NCBI GenBank assembly: GCA_963779845.1
Contig: CAVZZV010000002.1
Coordinates: 248,001-312,000, forward strand
Source of the DNA: CAVZZV01 sp963779845
GTDB taxonomy: Bacteria > Bacteroidota > Bacteroidia > Bacteroidales > GCA-2748055
Length of the DNA stretch: 64,000 nucleotides
Reading direction: 5' to 3'
The notes under the pieces are model-generated. The model was not told the DNA's origin. It worked only from the letters and a program-made list of their open reading frames with translations, and did no database searches. Positions 1 to 10,161 of this stretch are shown here, one piece after another (position 1 is the stretch's first letter; each line of letters begins with the position of its first letter). Made by a program: the position numbers and the translations under genes.

Positions 1-847
1 TTTTAGCATGGTAAGCCTGTTCGAGTATTTTCAAAATTTCTTCCAGGTCTTCGTTTATGAAGCGGAATTCCTTTGTTTTCCATGAAAGATAATTGAGGTT
101 CTCCTGATTGGAAAGCTGCACGCTGTGATCAGTGGAAATTCCAAATTCTCCCGGATGCAGGAATATCCCATTCGGATTCATTTCATTTGCCAGTTGAACA
201 GTCCCCGATTCGACAAATACCTCCACCTCCCGAATTCCGGGATTGTTTTTTACATTGAACGAAGTGCCTTTTACCAGGATGCGGGAATTTCCTGTTGAAA
301 TCTGGAATGGGCTTTTGGCCATGGGAGCCACTTCGAAAAAAGCTTCCCCCTCAAGAATAAGCTTCCTCTTTTGAGGATAGGACCTGTCCAATCGAACTTC
401 CGCCCCTTTATTAAGTGTGACAAGGCTTCCATCGCTAAGTTCAATAGTTGTAATGCCGGTTAAGGCACGGTACCGCAAACCCGATTTTAGAAAGAGTTGA
501 TCATCATTTAGGAAGTAGGCCGTACCAAGTCCTATGCCCAAAAGAAGAAGGATTACCGCTGCCAGCCTCAAAAGGGACCGCGGCGAACCCAGGCTTCCGG
601 ATTGGGAGGTTTCGATCAGTCCGTCCTCTTCAAGACGGCCTTTTAATTCAGACCAGGGAATATCGGTGGTTTCCGGATTGCCATGTGGGGGCCTGTATTT
701 GTCAAACTCCTTTTGCAAATTAGTAAATTCCTGCCTGGCAACAGGATTTTTGCGGAGCATTTTGGTGAAGCTCTTTTTTTGTTCTTCAGTAGCCTCAAGT
801 GTAATACATGCTACTGCAAGGTTCCAGTATTGGGGGGTCAATTTCAT
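1..847 (-). CDS. FecR-family anti-sigma factor, C-terminus cut by window edge
   Basis: Inner-membrane anti-sigma factor that would hold the neighbouring ECF sigma factor until an outer-membrane transducer signals. The reading frame is open from the ATG at 847 to the left edge, about 282 residues. It has a cytosolic N-terminal region, one membrane helix at about residues 91-112, and a periplasmic FecR domain with the segment LEGEAFFEVA near the expected place. It starts 3 bp after the stop of the sigma gene, so the two are almost certainly co-transcribed. The signal source is unknown because the usual downstream SusC/TonB-dependent receptor lies outside the window. Confidence 0.9.
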   Translation of the reverse strand, partial: MKLTPQYWNLAVACITLEATEEQKKSFTKMLRKNPVARQEFTNLQKEFDKYRPPHGNPETTDIPWSELKGRLEEDGLIETSQSGSLGSPRSLLRLAAVILLLLGIGLGTAYFLNDDQLFLKSGLRYRALTGITTIELSDGSLVTLNKGAEVRLDRSYPQKRKLILEGEAFFEVAPMAKSPFQISTGNSRILVKGTSFNVKNNPGIREVEVFVESGTVQLANEMNPNGIFLHPGEFGISTDHSVQLSNQENLNYLSWKTKEFRFINEDLEEILKILEQAYHAK

Positions 848-850
848 TTT

Positions 851-1405
851 TTATATTCTGAAAGTATTGTCATCATTAAGCAGTAAGCTCCTCAGAGCCT
901 TCAATGCTTTGCTCATATTTGCTTCCACAGTTTTGACTGAAATAGAAAGAGCCGTGGCAATTTCCTCATATTTTAACCCTTCAAAACGACTCATTATAAA
1001 AATTTTTCTCGTTTTTTCCGGCAACTTATCAAGGATATCCAGTATTCTGTCATAGGTCTCTTTTTCATCCAAAAGATCCTGAGGATCCGGGTTTTCACTT
1101 TCCCCTTCTCGTAGCATCTCAGGTTCCATGCGTACTTCTCGTCGGTTTCTTCGCAATGCCATAAGGGAATTGTTGAATGCCGATCTGTAGAGGTATGCAT
1201 GCAGTGCTTTAATTTTCAGTTCTTTTCGGTTTTTCCATATCGAATAAAAAATATCCTGTACGATTTCCTTTGCCTGCTCTTCATTTTTAAGAACAGAGGC
1301 CGAATATTTAACCATTCCCGAATAATTTTCCCGGAACACCTCCTCGAAAGCCTTGATGCTCCCCTTCCGGATCTGAAGAATAGTGTATTGATCTTTTAAG
1401 TTCAT
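851..1405 (-). CDS. ECF-type RNA polymerase sigma-70 factor (Bacteroides expansion family)
   Basis: An 184-residue ECF sigma factor that directs RNA polymerase to a small regulon, often polysaccharide uptake genes in this phylum. The sigma-2 region spans about residues 20-90 (FRENYSGMVKYSASVL, then the EIVQDIFYSIWKNR helix). The sigma-4 helix-turn-helix is at about 125-175 (KLPEKTRKIFIMSRFEGLKY, then SISVKTVEANMSKAL). The gene lies directly before a FecR gene, which is the standard sigma/anti-sigma pair. The length is normal for the family. Confidence 0.93.
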   Translation of the reverse strand: MNLKDQYTILQIRKGSIKAFEEVFRENYSGMVKYSASVLKNEEQAKEIVQDIFYSIWKNRKELKIKALHAYLYRSAFNNSLMALRRNRREVRMEPEMLREGESENPDPQDLLDEKETYDRILDILDKLPEKTRKIFIMSRFEGLKYEEIATALSISVKTVEANMSKALKALRSLLLNDDNTFRI

Positions 1406-1463
1406 CTATATTCAGCCCAATGTGTAAATGGTAAAGTTACAATATAGAATGAAACTGGAAAAA

Positions 1464-2792
1464 TCAATCAAAATTCAGTTTTCTGTTTAATTTTCGGATG
1501 GCACTTTCGATGGACTGATCGGGTTCGATTACATTGTCTTTGCCCCAGAAGTCGGGATCAAAATAGCTGTACACGACCTCATCGAGGATATCATTCCGCT
1601 TGAAGCGCTGGCTGTTCTGAATTTTTTCAGGGCTCGCGGATGTTCGGTCGGTTATGGCAATTTCCGACATGGTTGTGTAATTGGAGTTGAACAATTTTTT
1701 GTCCCAATTTATCTTGTACTTCACTTCGGCCCGGGAATAGCTGAAATACCATGTTCCATCCTGTATGGAATATTTTGTGAGATATAGAGCCCTTTCCGGG
1801 GTGACTTTCATGCCGGCAGGTTTTTTCTGGATGAATAACCGTTCGGCTGCGTCGCTATTTTCAAGATTCATCTCAAATTCGGCTTCGGTAATGGCGAGGC
1901 TTTCCATTTCGATAAAGAGCCTCCCAAAATAATAGGGATCGGTAATACCGGATTTCTGGTTAAAACTCATTACATAGTGCAACCGGTTATTAATGTTGAC
2001 CACGTCCGAAATATTGAAATCGTAAATTTTACGGTATTCATCTGTAAGAAGAACATACGGATTTTTCACGATGTCCAGGAGAAGCGATACGGCCGGGCCT
2101 CCCTGTAGTTTGAAGAGAACGGTATCCATTTTCGATACATCAGCGCTTTTCCTTCCTTTATCAATTTTGACCTGGTCGGAGCGCAGGCCGGAGTTATATT
2201 CAGCCTTGAAAATATCAACTACAGCTTCTGAAATCCCGACATAATTCCTGCGGTTTTTAATCGTTTCCCGGTAGAAAGCCTTCATCATCACAGGCTGAGT
2301 GCTGTAATTCTGGTTCGTGCGATTCATGACCTTATCAATAAGGTCTGCGGCATCGCCTGGACGAATGGTCACGGCCTGCATTTCAACTGTGGAGGGGACA
2401 AGATGAATGGTTAATAGGTTGTCGGCACGAAAATCGTTAAGGGGCACAATTTTGTTTATGTAGCCCATGTATGAAATTTTCATCTCCTTAAAGTCTGAAT
2501 ATTTGTTCACTTTAAGAATGAATTCGCCCTCAATATTGGAAACGGTTGCAATGTTGCTGCCTACGATCCCGATAGTGGCAAATGGCAGTTCTGCATTGGA
2601 ATTTTCATCTATAACTCTGCCGTGATAGGAATTATACTGAGTAGTGTCGACCTCTTTACCCTTATCGTTGCCAGCTCTTATGAATTGGGGAAAGAAAAGT
2701 GGTAAAATAAGGAGGGATGCGGTGAGAATCCTGATTTTTCGATTTTGTGTCTTCATGGCCTTTGGAGTTTGTAAATCATTATTAATGTTCAT
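1464..2792 (-). CDS. Exported protein with carboxypeptidase-regulatory-like N-terminal domain
   Basis: A 442-residue envelope protein of unknown exact function. A signal peptide (ILTASLLILPLFFPQFIRAG) follows a second possible start at 2756, which may be the true one. The region after it (about 55-130, with YHGRVIDENSNAELPFATIGI and EGEFILKV) is a beta-sandwich CarboxypepD_reg-like domain, also used as the N-terminal plug-proximal domain of TonB-dependent proteins. The remaining 300 residues are beta-rich and have no motif I recognise. It is probably periplasmic or outer-membrane associated. It stands alone between the sigma operon and asnB. Confidence 0.65.
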   Translation of the reverse strand: MNINNDLQTPKAMKTQNRKIRILTASLLILPLFFPQFIRAGNDKGKEVDTTQYNSYHGRVIDENSNAELPFATIGIVGSNIATVSNIEGEFILKVNKYSDFKEMKISYMGYINKIVPLNDFRADNLLTIHLVPSTVEMQAVTIRPGDAADLIDKVMNRTNQNYSTQPVMMKAFYRETIKNRRNYVGISEAVVDIFKAEYNSGLRSDQVKIDKGRKSADVSKMDTVLFKLQGGPAVSLLLDIVKNPYVLLTDEYRKIYDFNISDVVNINNRLHYVMSFNQKSGITDPYYFGRLFIEMESLAITEAEFEMNLENSDAAERLFIQKKPAGMKVTPERALYLTKYSIQDGTWYFSYSRAEVKYKINWDKKLFNSNYTTMSEIAITDRTSASPEKIQNSQRFKRNDILDEVVYSYFDPDFWGKDNVIEPDQSIESAIRKLNRKLNFD

Positions 2793-2842
2793 CTAACTAT
2801 AAGATGCATTAAAATGAATTTACCCTATCCGGGACCGAAAAA

Positions 2843-4429
2843 TTATTCCCCGCTTTTTCCATAGTTAGGCAATGCCCTGGCACTTGGGTCATCGACATTG
2901 CAGTTTTCCCAGGATTTATTTGGCATCCAGAAATCCTTTATGGTGGTTGCCCTGCCGGGATAGTATTGTTCAAAAATTTCCCTGTACAGGAGCGATTCCT
3001 TGGTGATGGGAGTGGCATGCCTGTATTTCTTTCTCAGCATTTGAAACTCTTCATCAGAATAGCATTCCGCTGCATGCATCTTGAGGTAATCGACCATTGA
3101 ATGGCCCACTGCATCGGAAAATGCGGCTTTCTCCCTGTATAGAATATCATGTGGAAGGTAGTCGCCTTCGAAGCTTTTACGCAAAAGATATTTTCCTATC
3201 CCGGTGAAATTCATCTTTTTTTCCGGTGGAATGCTCATGACATATTCCACGAAATCGAGGTCTCCAAAAGGCACTCTTGCTTCGAGCCCGTTTGCTGAAA
3301 TACTTCTGTCAGCCCGCAAAACATCGTACATATAAATTTCCTTCAGCCTTTTTTGAGCTTCCTGTTGAAAGGCTTCGGGGCCCGGGGCGAAGTCTGTATA
3401 CTTATATCCGAATATTTCATCGCTTATCTCACCGGTCAACAGAACCTTAACATCGGTGTTTTCGCGGACGTATTTGCAAACCAGGAACATGCCAAGGGAT
3501 GCCCTCACGGTGGTAATGTCGAATGTTTCAATATAATAGATAAGCTTACTCAGTGAATCGAAAATGTCCTGTTTGGTGAAAAGAACTTCCGTATGCTCCG
3601 CCCCGAGATAGTCGGCCACGATCCTTGCATATTTCGTATCGATAGGATTCTCATTGATCCCCACCGCGAAAGTCCTGATGGGTTTGTCGAGCATTCGGGC
3701 TGCGATGGCGCAGACCAGGCTGGAATCAAGTCCTCCGCTGCACAGAAAACCTACCGGCACATCGGAAGTAAGCCTTTTTTTTACAGCTTTAGTCAGAAGG
3801 TGGTTGATGTTGCTGAATATCTCGTCTATCTCATGATCAACATAAGCGCCTGCTTCAGAGGGATCGCGAAATGATTTAAATTGCTCCCCATCATAATAAT
3901 GGCCCGGAGGGAATGGCATTACCTCATCGCAGGTGTCATGGAGGCCCTTCATTTCGCTGGAAAACATGATTTCTCCATTTTTGGAATAACCATAAAACAT
4001 AGGACGGATACCAATAGGGTCCCGTGCAGCGAGGTATTTGTTTTCCTTCTCATCGTAAAGGACAAAAACAAATTCGGCATCCAGCAGGCGGGCAGCCTGC
4101 TCAATCCCCTTGTCCATGATTAGAGGGATAATTACCTCGCAGTCCATATCGGACTGAAAGTTATAGGTATCGGTGTATTTTTCTTTAAGTTCGCTATAAT
4201 TATATATTTCGCCATTGCAAACCAGGTGGAGGTGATTATAGGAAAATGGCTGATTGCCCCGGTCGCTGGTATCAATAATTTTAAGACGGTGAAAACCCAT
4301 CCATCCATTCTCCCCAAAATCGGAGGAAATTGAATTGTCCGGCCCGCGGTGCTTAATTTTATAAGAACTTCCTGCGACATTGATTTTCATTAAGGGATCG
4401 CCTCCTGTATACACAGTAAATCCGCACAT
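2843..4429 (-). CDS. asnB: Asparagine synthetase B, glutamine-hydrolysing
   Basis: Makes asparagine from aspartate, ATP and glutamine in the cytosol. Cys2 directly after the initiator Met is the class II glutaminase nucleophile (MCGFTVYTGG), followed by RGPD and the GEIYNY block. The synthetase half contains the PP-loop SGGLDSSLV near residue 231, and later GLEARVPF. The length of 528 is slightly short of the usual bacterial 550 but both domains are present and the C-terminus (NKSWENCNVDDPSARAL) matches the family. A minus-strand -7 element lies 28 bp upstream of the start. Confidence 0.93.
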   Translation of the reverse strand: MCGFTVYTGGDPLMKINVAGSSYKIKHRGPDNSISSDFGENGWMGFHRLKIIDTSDRGNQPFSYNHLHLVCNGEIYNYSELKEKYTDTYNFQSDMDCEVIIPLIMDKGIEQAARLLDAEFVFVLYDEKENKYLAARDPIGIRPMFYGYSKNGEIMFSSEMKGLHDTCDEVMPFPPGHYYDGEQFKSFRDPSEAGAYVDHEIDEIFSNINHLLTKAVKKRLTSDVPVGFLCSGGLDSSLVCAIAARMLDKPIRTFAVGINENPIDTKYARIVADYLGAEHTEVLFTKQDIFDSLSKLIYYIETFDITTVRASLGMFLVCKYVRENTDVKVLLTGEISDEIFGYKYTDFAPGPEAFQQEAQKRLKEIYMYDVLRADRSISANGLEARVPFGDLDFVEYVMSIPPEKKMNFTGIGKYLLRKSFEGDYLPHDILYREKAAFSDAVGHSMVDYLKMHAAECYSDEEFQMLRKKYRHATPITKESLLYREIFEQYYPGRATTIKDFWMPNKSWENCNVDDPSARALPNYGKSGE

Positions 4430-4456
4430 ATCTTCAAAATTTAAAGGTTAAGTCTA

Positions 4457-4464
4457 CAAAAATA
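4457..4464 (-). promoter_or_regulatory. -7 promoter element of asnB
   Basis: On the minus strand this reads TATTTTTG, matching the Bacteroidota -7 consensus TAnnTTTG, 28 bp before the asnB ATG. No clear -33 TTTG was found at the usual distance. Confidence 0.5.
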
Positions 4465-4691
4465 ACATTAATTAAGTAAATAGCCAAAAAAACCTATTAA
4501 ATGTCACATAAAATAAATAAATACTTATTAATTGCAATATAAAATCCTTAATATATAATAATATGTTACTTAATATTATAAATGGCTAATTTTCTTCTCA
4601 TAGAATTTTTCGAATAAAAAGCCTTTTCCTGAAAATTTAAAATATTCACATATATTAATAAGTAAATATCTAAAATTCAATCAAATCGAGG

Positions 4692-4724
4692 TTTGATAAT
4701 CCCAACTATTTTTCCTTATCTTTA
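4692..4724 (+). promoter_or_regulatory. Promoter of hppA (-33 TTTG, -7 TATCTTTA)
   Basis: TTTG at 4692-4695, a 21-bp spacer, then TATCTTTA at 4717-4724. This fits the Bacteroidota pattern TTTG-N19..22-TAnnTTTG with one mismatch at the last base. Transcription would start near 4731, leaving a leader of about 100 nt. Confidence 0.55.
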
Positions 4725-4833
4725 CCGCCTTATTCAAAAAATGGTTATTTTCGGGATGAATGCTTCGTTTTCAAAGGACTAGTTCCGAATCGACATCGTT
4801 TAAATTATAAAACTAATCTTAAAAGACAATTTA

Positions 4834-7167
4834 ATGGAAACAGCAGACGTAGTTCAGTCCGTGTACGTGAATTCAGTTGTGAAGGAGTTTTGGCTCATTC
4901 CGGTTGCTTCAGTACTCGCGCTTATTTTTGCATGGTTTTTCTTCAAAAACATGATGAAAAATTCTGAAGGGACAGATCGAATGAAGGAGATCGCCCAATA
5001 TGTAAGGGAGGGTGCCATGGCATACCTAACCCGTCAGTATAGGGTAGTGGGCCTGGTCTTTATTGTACTCATTGTAATCCTGACTGCTCTGGCCTATTTT
5101 GGGGTCCAGAATCCTTTCGTCCCGGTAGCTTTCCTTACCGGAGGTTTTTTTTCCGGATTGTGCGGATATCTGGGGATGAAAACAGCCACCTTCGCTTCCG
5201 CAAGGACCGCTCAGGGTGCCTCGCAGTCGTTGAATAAGGGGTTACAGATTGCCTTCCGCAGTGGTGCGGTTATGGGACTTGTGGTAGTCGGCTTTGGGCT
5301 CCTGGATATTTCATTATGGTACCTTATTTTAACCAAGGTCGTTTATACACCGGAGCATATGCAAACCGGACTTCATTTTCTGGGTCTTGATTTTGTCCAT
5401 GCCGGGATTGGACAGAAAGAAAAAATGATCGAAATTACCGCCACCATGCTTACCTTCGGAATGGGGGCATCGACCCAGGCACTCTTTGCCCGTGTGGGTG
5501 GAGGTATTTATACTAAAGCGGCCGATGTCGGGGCTGATCTTGTGGGGAAAGTTGAAGCAGGTATCCCTGAAGATGATCCGAGAAATCCCGCTACCATTGC
5601 CGATAACGTTGGGGATAATGTAGGGGATGTGGCCGGTATGGGGGCTGACCTTTATGAATCGTATTGCGGTTCTATTCTGGCTACTGCTGCGTTGGGCGCG
5701 GCGTTGCCGGGATTGACCGGAGAAGCCCAGATAACCTCAGTGGTGGCCCCTATGTTGGTCGCCGGGATTGGGATATTACTCTCTATCATAGGCATTTTTA
5801 TGGTGCGTACCAAGGAATCCGCTACCCAGAAAAACCTCTTAAATGCACTGCTCATTGGAACCGGTGGAAGTTCGGTGCTGATTTTATTGGCCATGGCCGG
5901 TATGGCTTACCTTGAGTGGATTACCTGGGGCGTTTTTGGTTCGGTGGTTGCCGGACTTGCCGCAGGAGTGATCATTGGTCAGGCCACAGAGTATTACACT
6001 TCCGATGAATACGGGCCAACGAAAGGAATTGCCGGACAAACAAGACAAGGGCCGGCAACTACCATTATTGATGGGATCGCCGTGGGGATGTATTCCACCT
6101 GGATCCCGGTTGTTACCATCACCCTGGGTATAATTATTTCATTCTGGTCGGCAGGAGGATTCACTGAATTTGCCAATGGTGTATATGGTATTGGCTTTGC
6201 TGCAGTAGGGATGCTTTCTACACTGGGAATAACCCTGGCTACCGATGCATTCGGTCCCATTGCCGATAATGCCGGGGGAAATGCAGAAATGGCCAAATTG
6301 CCCAAGGAGGTCCGTGAACGCACTGATGCACTGGATATGCTTGGAAATACAACTGCTGCAACAGGTAAAGGTTTTGCTATCGGTTCTGCAGCATTGACGG
6401 CTATGGCTCTTCTTGCCGCTTATATGGAAGAGGTGAAATTATGGATTGGCAAAATGGCCAATGGAACCGTGGATCAGCTCAAGCAAATCGGAGATGTGGT
6501 ATTCTATACCGGCGATGTTGCACCGGCAGTTGATCAGGGACAGCGGGCAGTGGCAATCTCCACTGCGCACATCCAGGATTTCGTGGAAGCTTACAACCTT
6601 TCCATTTTTAATCCGATGTTATTGGGCGGGCTCTTTATTGGTGCCATGATGGCCTTTGTGTTCTGTGCGATGACTATGAAAGCTGTCGGTCGCGCTGCAG
6701 GCGCCATGGTGGATGAAGTCCGTCGTCAGTTCAGGGATATTCCCGGTATCATGGAAGGCACCGCAGTTCCTGAATATGCCAAATGCGTCGCAATTTCAAC
6801 AAAAGGGGCACAACGTGAAATGCTTGTTCCTTCCCTGATCGCCATTATTGTTCCTATTTTTATCGGGCTCGTACTGGGTGTTGCAGGGGTTACCGGATTG
6901 CTTGCCGGTGGACTGACCGCAGGATTTACCCTCGCTGTTATGCTGAACAATGCCGGTGGGGCTTGGGACAACGCTAAAAAATATATTGAAAAGGGTAATT
7001 ACGGCGGAAAAGGAAGCGAAGCCCACAAGGCTGCAGTTGTTGGAGATACCGTCGGAGATCCATTTAAAGATACTTCCGGACCTTCACTTAATATCCTTAT
7101 TAAACTGATGACCATGGTTTCTGTTGTAATGGCAGGACTTACGGTTGCAGTTAATTTGTTGGGATAA
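4834..7167 (+). CDS. hppA: Membrane-bound ion-pumping pyrophosphatase, potassium-dependent type
   Basis: A 777-residue polytopic inner-membrane protein that hydrolyses pyrophosphate to pump Na+ and/or H+. The substrate-binding segment is at about residues 231-255 (DVGADLVGKVEAG, EDDPRNPATIADNVGDN, repeated acidic residues). The block GNTTAATGKG is at 504-513. In this family Ala at the position after GNTT marks K+-dependent enzymes and Lys marks K+-independent ones, so this one (Ala508) should need K+. Whether it pumps Na+, H+ or both cannot be settled by eye. It is a single-gene unit with its own promoter and terminator. Confidence 0.95.
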   Translation: METADVVQSVYVNSVVKEFWLIPVASVLALIFAWFFFKNMMKNSEGTDRMKEIAQYVREGAMAYLTRQYRVVGLVFIVLIVILTALAYFGVQNPFVPVAFLTGGFFSGLCGYLGMKTATFASARTAQGASQSLNKGLQIAFRSGAVMGLVVVGFGLLDISLWYLILTKVVYTPEHMQTGLHFLGLDFVHAGIGQKEKMIEITATMLTFGMGASTQALFARVGGGIYTKAADVGADLVGKVEAGIPEDDPRNPATIADNVGDNVGDVAGMGADLYESYCGSILATAALGAALPGLTGEAQITSVVAPMLVAGIGILLSIIGIFMVRTKESATQKNLLNALLIGTGGSSVLILLAMAGMAYLEWITWGVFGSVVAGLAAGVIIGQATEYYTSDEYGPTKGIAGQTRQGPATTIIDGIAVGMYSTWIPVVTITLGIIISFWSAGGFTEFANGVYGIGFAAVGMLSTLGITLATDAFGPIADNAGGNAEMAKLPKEVRERTDALDMLGNTTAATGKGFAIGSAALTAMALLAAYMEEVKLWIGKMANGTVDQLKQIGDVVFYTGDVAPAVDQGQRAVAISTAHIQDFVEAYNLSIFNPMLLGGLFIGAMMAFVFCAMTMKAVGRAAGAMVDEVRRQFRDIPGIMEGTAVPEYAKCVAISTKGAQREMLVPSLIAIIVPIFIGLVLGVAGVTGLLAGGLTAGFTLAVMLNNAGGAWDNAKKYIEKGNYGGKGSEAHKAAVVGDTVGDPFKDTSGPSLNILIKLMTMVSVVMAGLTVAVNLLG

Positions 7168-7192
7168 TTTAAAACAGGTTTTTCAAAATAGT

Positions 7193-7224
7193 AAACCCCG
7201 GTTCATTTATGATCCGGGGTTTTT
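7193..7224 (+). terminator. Rho-independent terminator after hppA
   Basis: A 9-bp perfect stem, AAACCCCGG at 7193-7201 and CCGGGGTTT at 7214-7222, with a 12-nt loop and a following T run. It begins 25 bp after the hppA stop. Confidence 0.85.
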
Positions 7225-7359
7225 GCTATTATGCCCGGCAGTGCCGGTATTTCTACAAATAATAGATATCAATATTTAGCCGGGCATTTTGTAAACCTCT
7301 GCTTTCTTTTCAAATTCACGCCAATGATTTATACTCTACAAAATTTATATCCATCCAAA

Positions 7360-8364
7360 TCAAAACCAACGCTTCCACTTCATGTAAAGAAGCATTAAAC
7401 CAATAATCACCAAACAGAATGTCCAGAAAACAACAAAACTATATCTCCAGTCCAATCCGGGCATATGACTAAAATTCATTCCGTAAACTCCGGCTAAAAA
7501 TGTAAGGGGAATGAATATTGTCGCCACTACCGTAAGGGTTTTCATCACCTCGTTCATTCGGGTACTTAAGCCCGAAAGATGAATATCCATAAGGTCTTTA
7601 AGGTTTTCGCGGTAATTTTCCACCGAGGAAAGAATATGTCCGACATGGTCTGAAATATCCTGAAGATAAATCAGGGTAGACCTTCGAAGAAGTCCTGAAG
7701 GATTCGTGCGCAACCGGCCCAGATCATCACGAAAGGGAATGCTGATTCTACGGAGAGTATTTATATTTCGTTTGATATGAATGATCTTTTGAGTGATGTC
7801 AATCTCCGATTTTTTATAGGTCTTGTTATCGAGAGCATCAATTTCTTCCCTTAAGGTATTTGACACATTCATGTATTCATCAATGGTCAGATCAATGAGC
7901 CGGTAAAAAAGATGGTCTACTTTAAAATTCCTCAATGTTCCTGTATTATTTTGAATACGTTCTTTAATCCCTTCGAATACAGGATTTTTCCTTTTTTCAT
8001 GAAAGGAGAGTACAAGGCCGTCTTTGAGGATCAGGCCAATATGGCTGATTTGAATTTTCTGGTTCTTTTTATAGGAGAGGTGTTTCAGGGTCAGGAAATA
8101 ATAATCTTCAAAGGCTTCAAATTTTGGAAGGTGGTTCAGATTTTGAATATCTTCCTGGGTTAAGTGATGAATCCCGTAAAACTCAGAAACCTCCTTTATC
8201 AAATTAGGATCCATCAGGTCCATATCAATCCATAGCACCGATTCCTCATCAGGAAATTTTATGGATTTTAGTTCGTCCACAGATTTCAATGAGGCCGATT
8301 CTGCTGAATTGCGGTTGTAAATAGTTGTCTCGATCATATGGTCTATGGTAACAGGTTTATTCAA
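7360..8364 (-). CDS. corA: CorA-type magnesium/cobalt transporter
   Basis: A 334-residue divalent cation channel of the inner membrane, expected to act as a pentamer. It has a large cytosolic N-terminal domain with a long helix around 140-250, then two C-terminal membrane helices. The signature GMN motif is at 295-297 (GVYGMNF) at the end of the first helix. The C-terminus is basic (MKWKRWF), as usual. Its start overlaps the stop of the upstream MuiA-like gene by 8 bp, so the two are probably translationally coupled. Confidence 0.93.
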   Translation of the reverse strand: MNKPVTIDHMIETTIYNRNSAESASLKSVDELKSIKFPDEESVLWIDMDLMDPNLIKEVSEFYGIHHLTQEDIQNLNHLPKFEAFEDYYFLTLKHLSYKKNQKIQISHIGLILKDGLVLSFHEKRKNPVFEGIKERIQNNTGTLRNFKVDHLFYRLIDLTIDEYMNVSNTLREEIDALDNKTYKKSEIDITQKIIHIKRNINTLRRISIPFRDDLGRLRTNPSGLLRRSTLIYLQDISDHVGHILSSVENYRENLKDLMDIHLSGLSTRMNEVMKTLTVVATIFIPLTFLAGVYGMNFSHMPGLDWRYSFVVFWTFCLVIIGLMLLYMKWKRWF

Positions 8365-9967
8365 CCCTCAGATCCCTGTCTTTGGGGTACTTCACTTCAT
8401 AGCTCAGCACCAGCTTCCGTGTTTCGCCTGGTTTTATGTTCAGGTTCCAGCTTACCTCTCCTTTCAGGGAATCCAGTTTACCCCCTGATAATTCGGTTAC
8501 CTTAACCTCTATTTCCTTGTCCTGGGAAACAGGCACCTGATCCAGTACTTTTATATCCACGGCCTCTGACTTGGTATTCCGGATTGAAATCTCCCAGGAG
8601 CGGGTTTCTACCCGATTGTTGCCCAGGAACTTATTACCCGAATAATCTTTTCTCTTCTCCCGGGTAACCACTATTCCCTGGTCCCGGCCCAGCGAAAGTC
8701 TCAGGGTATCTTTTACCATCCCCGGATTAATATAGGAAGTACCCACAAAGGTGTTTTCGAAATAGAGATTGGCATCTCCGTCCAACAGATTATACTGTTC
8801 CCAGTCGTGTATCCCCGCCATCAGAAATGCATTCTGATCGAGTTTGGGGACAGTTTGGAAGTTATACTCAGCAGGGAGCTCGATCCTTTGTACTTCTATG
8901 GTTTTGGCCTCACCCCCGGAGGGAATGTCGTAGGGTATCTCCACATCGAATCGCATGCTGGTGAGATTCTGGTTTACCCGTACTTCTGCGCCCCTTGCCA
9001 TTCTCTCCATTGCAGGAGAAGCAGCGGGCATCTCCTGAAGTTCCATTTTATCCTGGGCCGATTTCTTCCTGTCGTACATTACCACCGGGGGAGGGGGCAC
9101 GGAAAAATCAAGGGTATAGGGATATAATTCAGGAACATTGCCCGAACGGTTTGGGGTCGCATTGGAGAAACTCAGTTTGACATTCTTCCAGTCCACGCCG
9201 GTATTTTGGGACAGGTTTGCCTTATAGATCATTCCCACAGGCGCATTGAGTTTATCGACCCTGATATCATAGGATGGATACCATCCTGCTGCATTGACCA
9301 GATAAGAAATTTCGAACCGTGCCGGGAGGGAAGCAGCACTTTTGACAACAATCTGGATCTGATGCGAAGGGAGTTTGTTTCCGGCCTGAATCTGGTTCAA
9401 TTGTTTTTGCAGTTTTTCAAGCTCTTCCTGTAATTTTTTGAGGTTCCGCTGCTTTTCCACAATAGAATTGCGGACTTGTTCCAGGTTTGTGCTATAAAAA
9501 TTATAGAGGTTTCTAAAGCTCTCCACATCAAGGTTTTTATCTTTCCCGCTTATCACTCTGTTGGCCATCAGGAAAGCCTCTTTTTCTTTGAGGATACCAA
9601 TGGCGGTACTTACATCTTCGATTTTGAGTTGCAATTCTTCCATTTTTTTTCGGAGTTCCCGGACTTCTTCGTTTTCCTCCAGATTAGTGATATAATTTGA
9701 TTTATGATTGACGGAAAGCACCGTAAAATTCCCATAGCCTTTTACCTGAAGGCTTTGGGGATCAATATAGGGCGATATATTCCCAATGTTTAGGATGCTC
9801 CTTCCTGTACTTAGATTAGTTTGCGCGGTTTGCCTGATTTGTGCTGAATTCTGAAAAACTGTGACATGCTCTATAGAAGAATTGATGTTTTTTTCTGTAT
9901 CTTCCTGAGAGAAAAGAATACTCAGGTTAAAAAGGAGAAAGGCAATTACCAAAGGGAATGTTTTCAT
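8357..9967 (-). CDS. MuiA-family protein (DUF4140/DUF4139)
   Basis: A 536-residue exported protein of the family named after mucoidy inhibitor A. Its biochemical role is not known. I chose the ATG at 9967 because it begins a clean signal peptide (MKTFPLVIAFLLFNLS); the open frame extends 26 codons further upstream. Mature order: N-terminal DUF4140 beta domain, a coiled-coil at about 100-200 rich in Glu, Lys and Gln, then the DUF4139 beta-rich domain to the end. It precedes and overlaps corA. Confidence 0.82.
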   Translation of the reverse strand: MKTFPLVIAFLLFNLSILFSQEDTEKNINSSIEHVTVFQNSAQIRQTAQTNLSTGRSILNIGNISPYIDPQSLQVKGYGNFTVLSVNHKSNYITNLEENEEVRELRKKMEELQLKIEDVSTAIGILKEKEAFLMANRVISGKDKNLDVESFRNLYNFYSTNLEQVRNSIVEKQRNLKKLQEELEKLQKQLNQIQAGNKLPSHQIQIVVKSAASLPARFEISYLVNAAGWYPSYDIRVDKLNAPVGMIYKANLSQNTGVDWKNVKLSFSNATPNRSGNVPELYPYTLDFSVPPPPVVMYDRKKSAQDKMELQEMPAASPAMERMARGAEVRVNQNLTSMRFDVEIPYDIPSGGEAKTIEVQRIELPAEYNFQTVPKLDQNAFLMAGIHDWEQYNLLDGDANLYFENTFVGTSYINPGMVKDTLRLSLGRDQGIVVTREKRKDYSGNKFLGNNRVETRSWEISIRNTKSEAVDIKVLDQVPVSQDKEIEVKVTELSGGKLDSLKGEVSWNLNIKPGETRKLVLSYEVKYPKDRDLRVE

Positions 9968-10161
9968 GGTTTTTAACATTAAATTAAAAATCGGGATGGG
10001 GTAAAAATTTCTTTTAACAAGAATGATGCCGTGTAATCCACTCATTATCTTTTTTAATCAGCCCGGTATTTTTATCTCAGCCTGGTTTCCGGGTACTTAA
10101 CTCATGAAGCTGATTTTCTCTGCCATTCCATCAGGATTGGATGGTCAAACATGTGGGTTCA

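Larger units (their letters stand above)
4430..4833. other. AT-rich divergent intergenic region (asnB / hppA)
   Basis: 404 bp between divergent genes, very AT-rich with many TTAATA-type runs. I see a promoter on each strand (listed separately) and no coding potential or structured RNA. The hppA leader from its predicted start is about 100 nt. Confidence 0.6.
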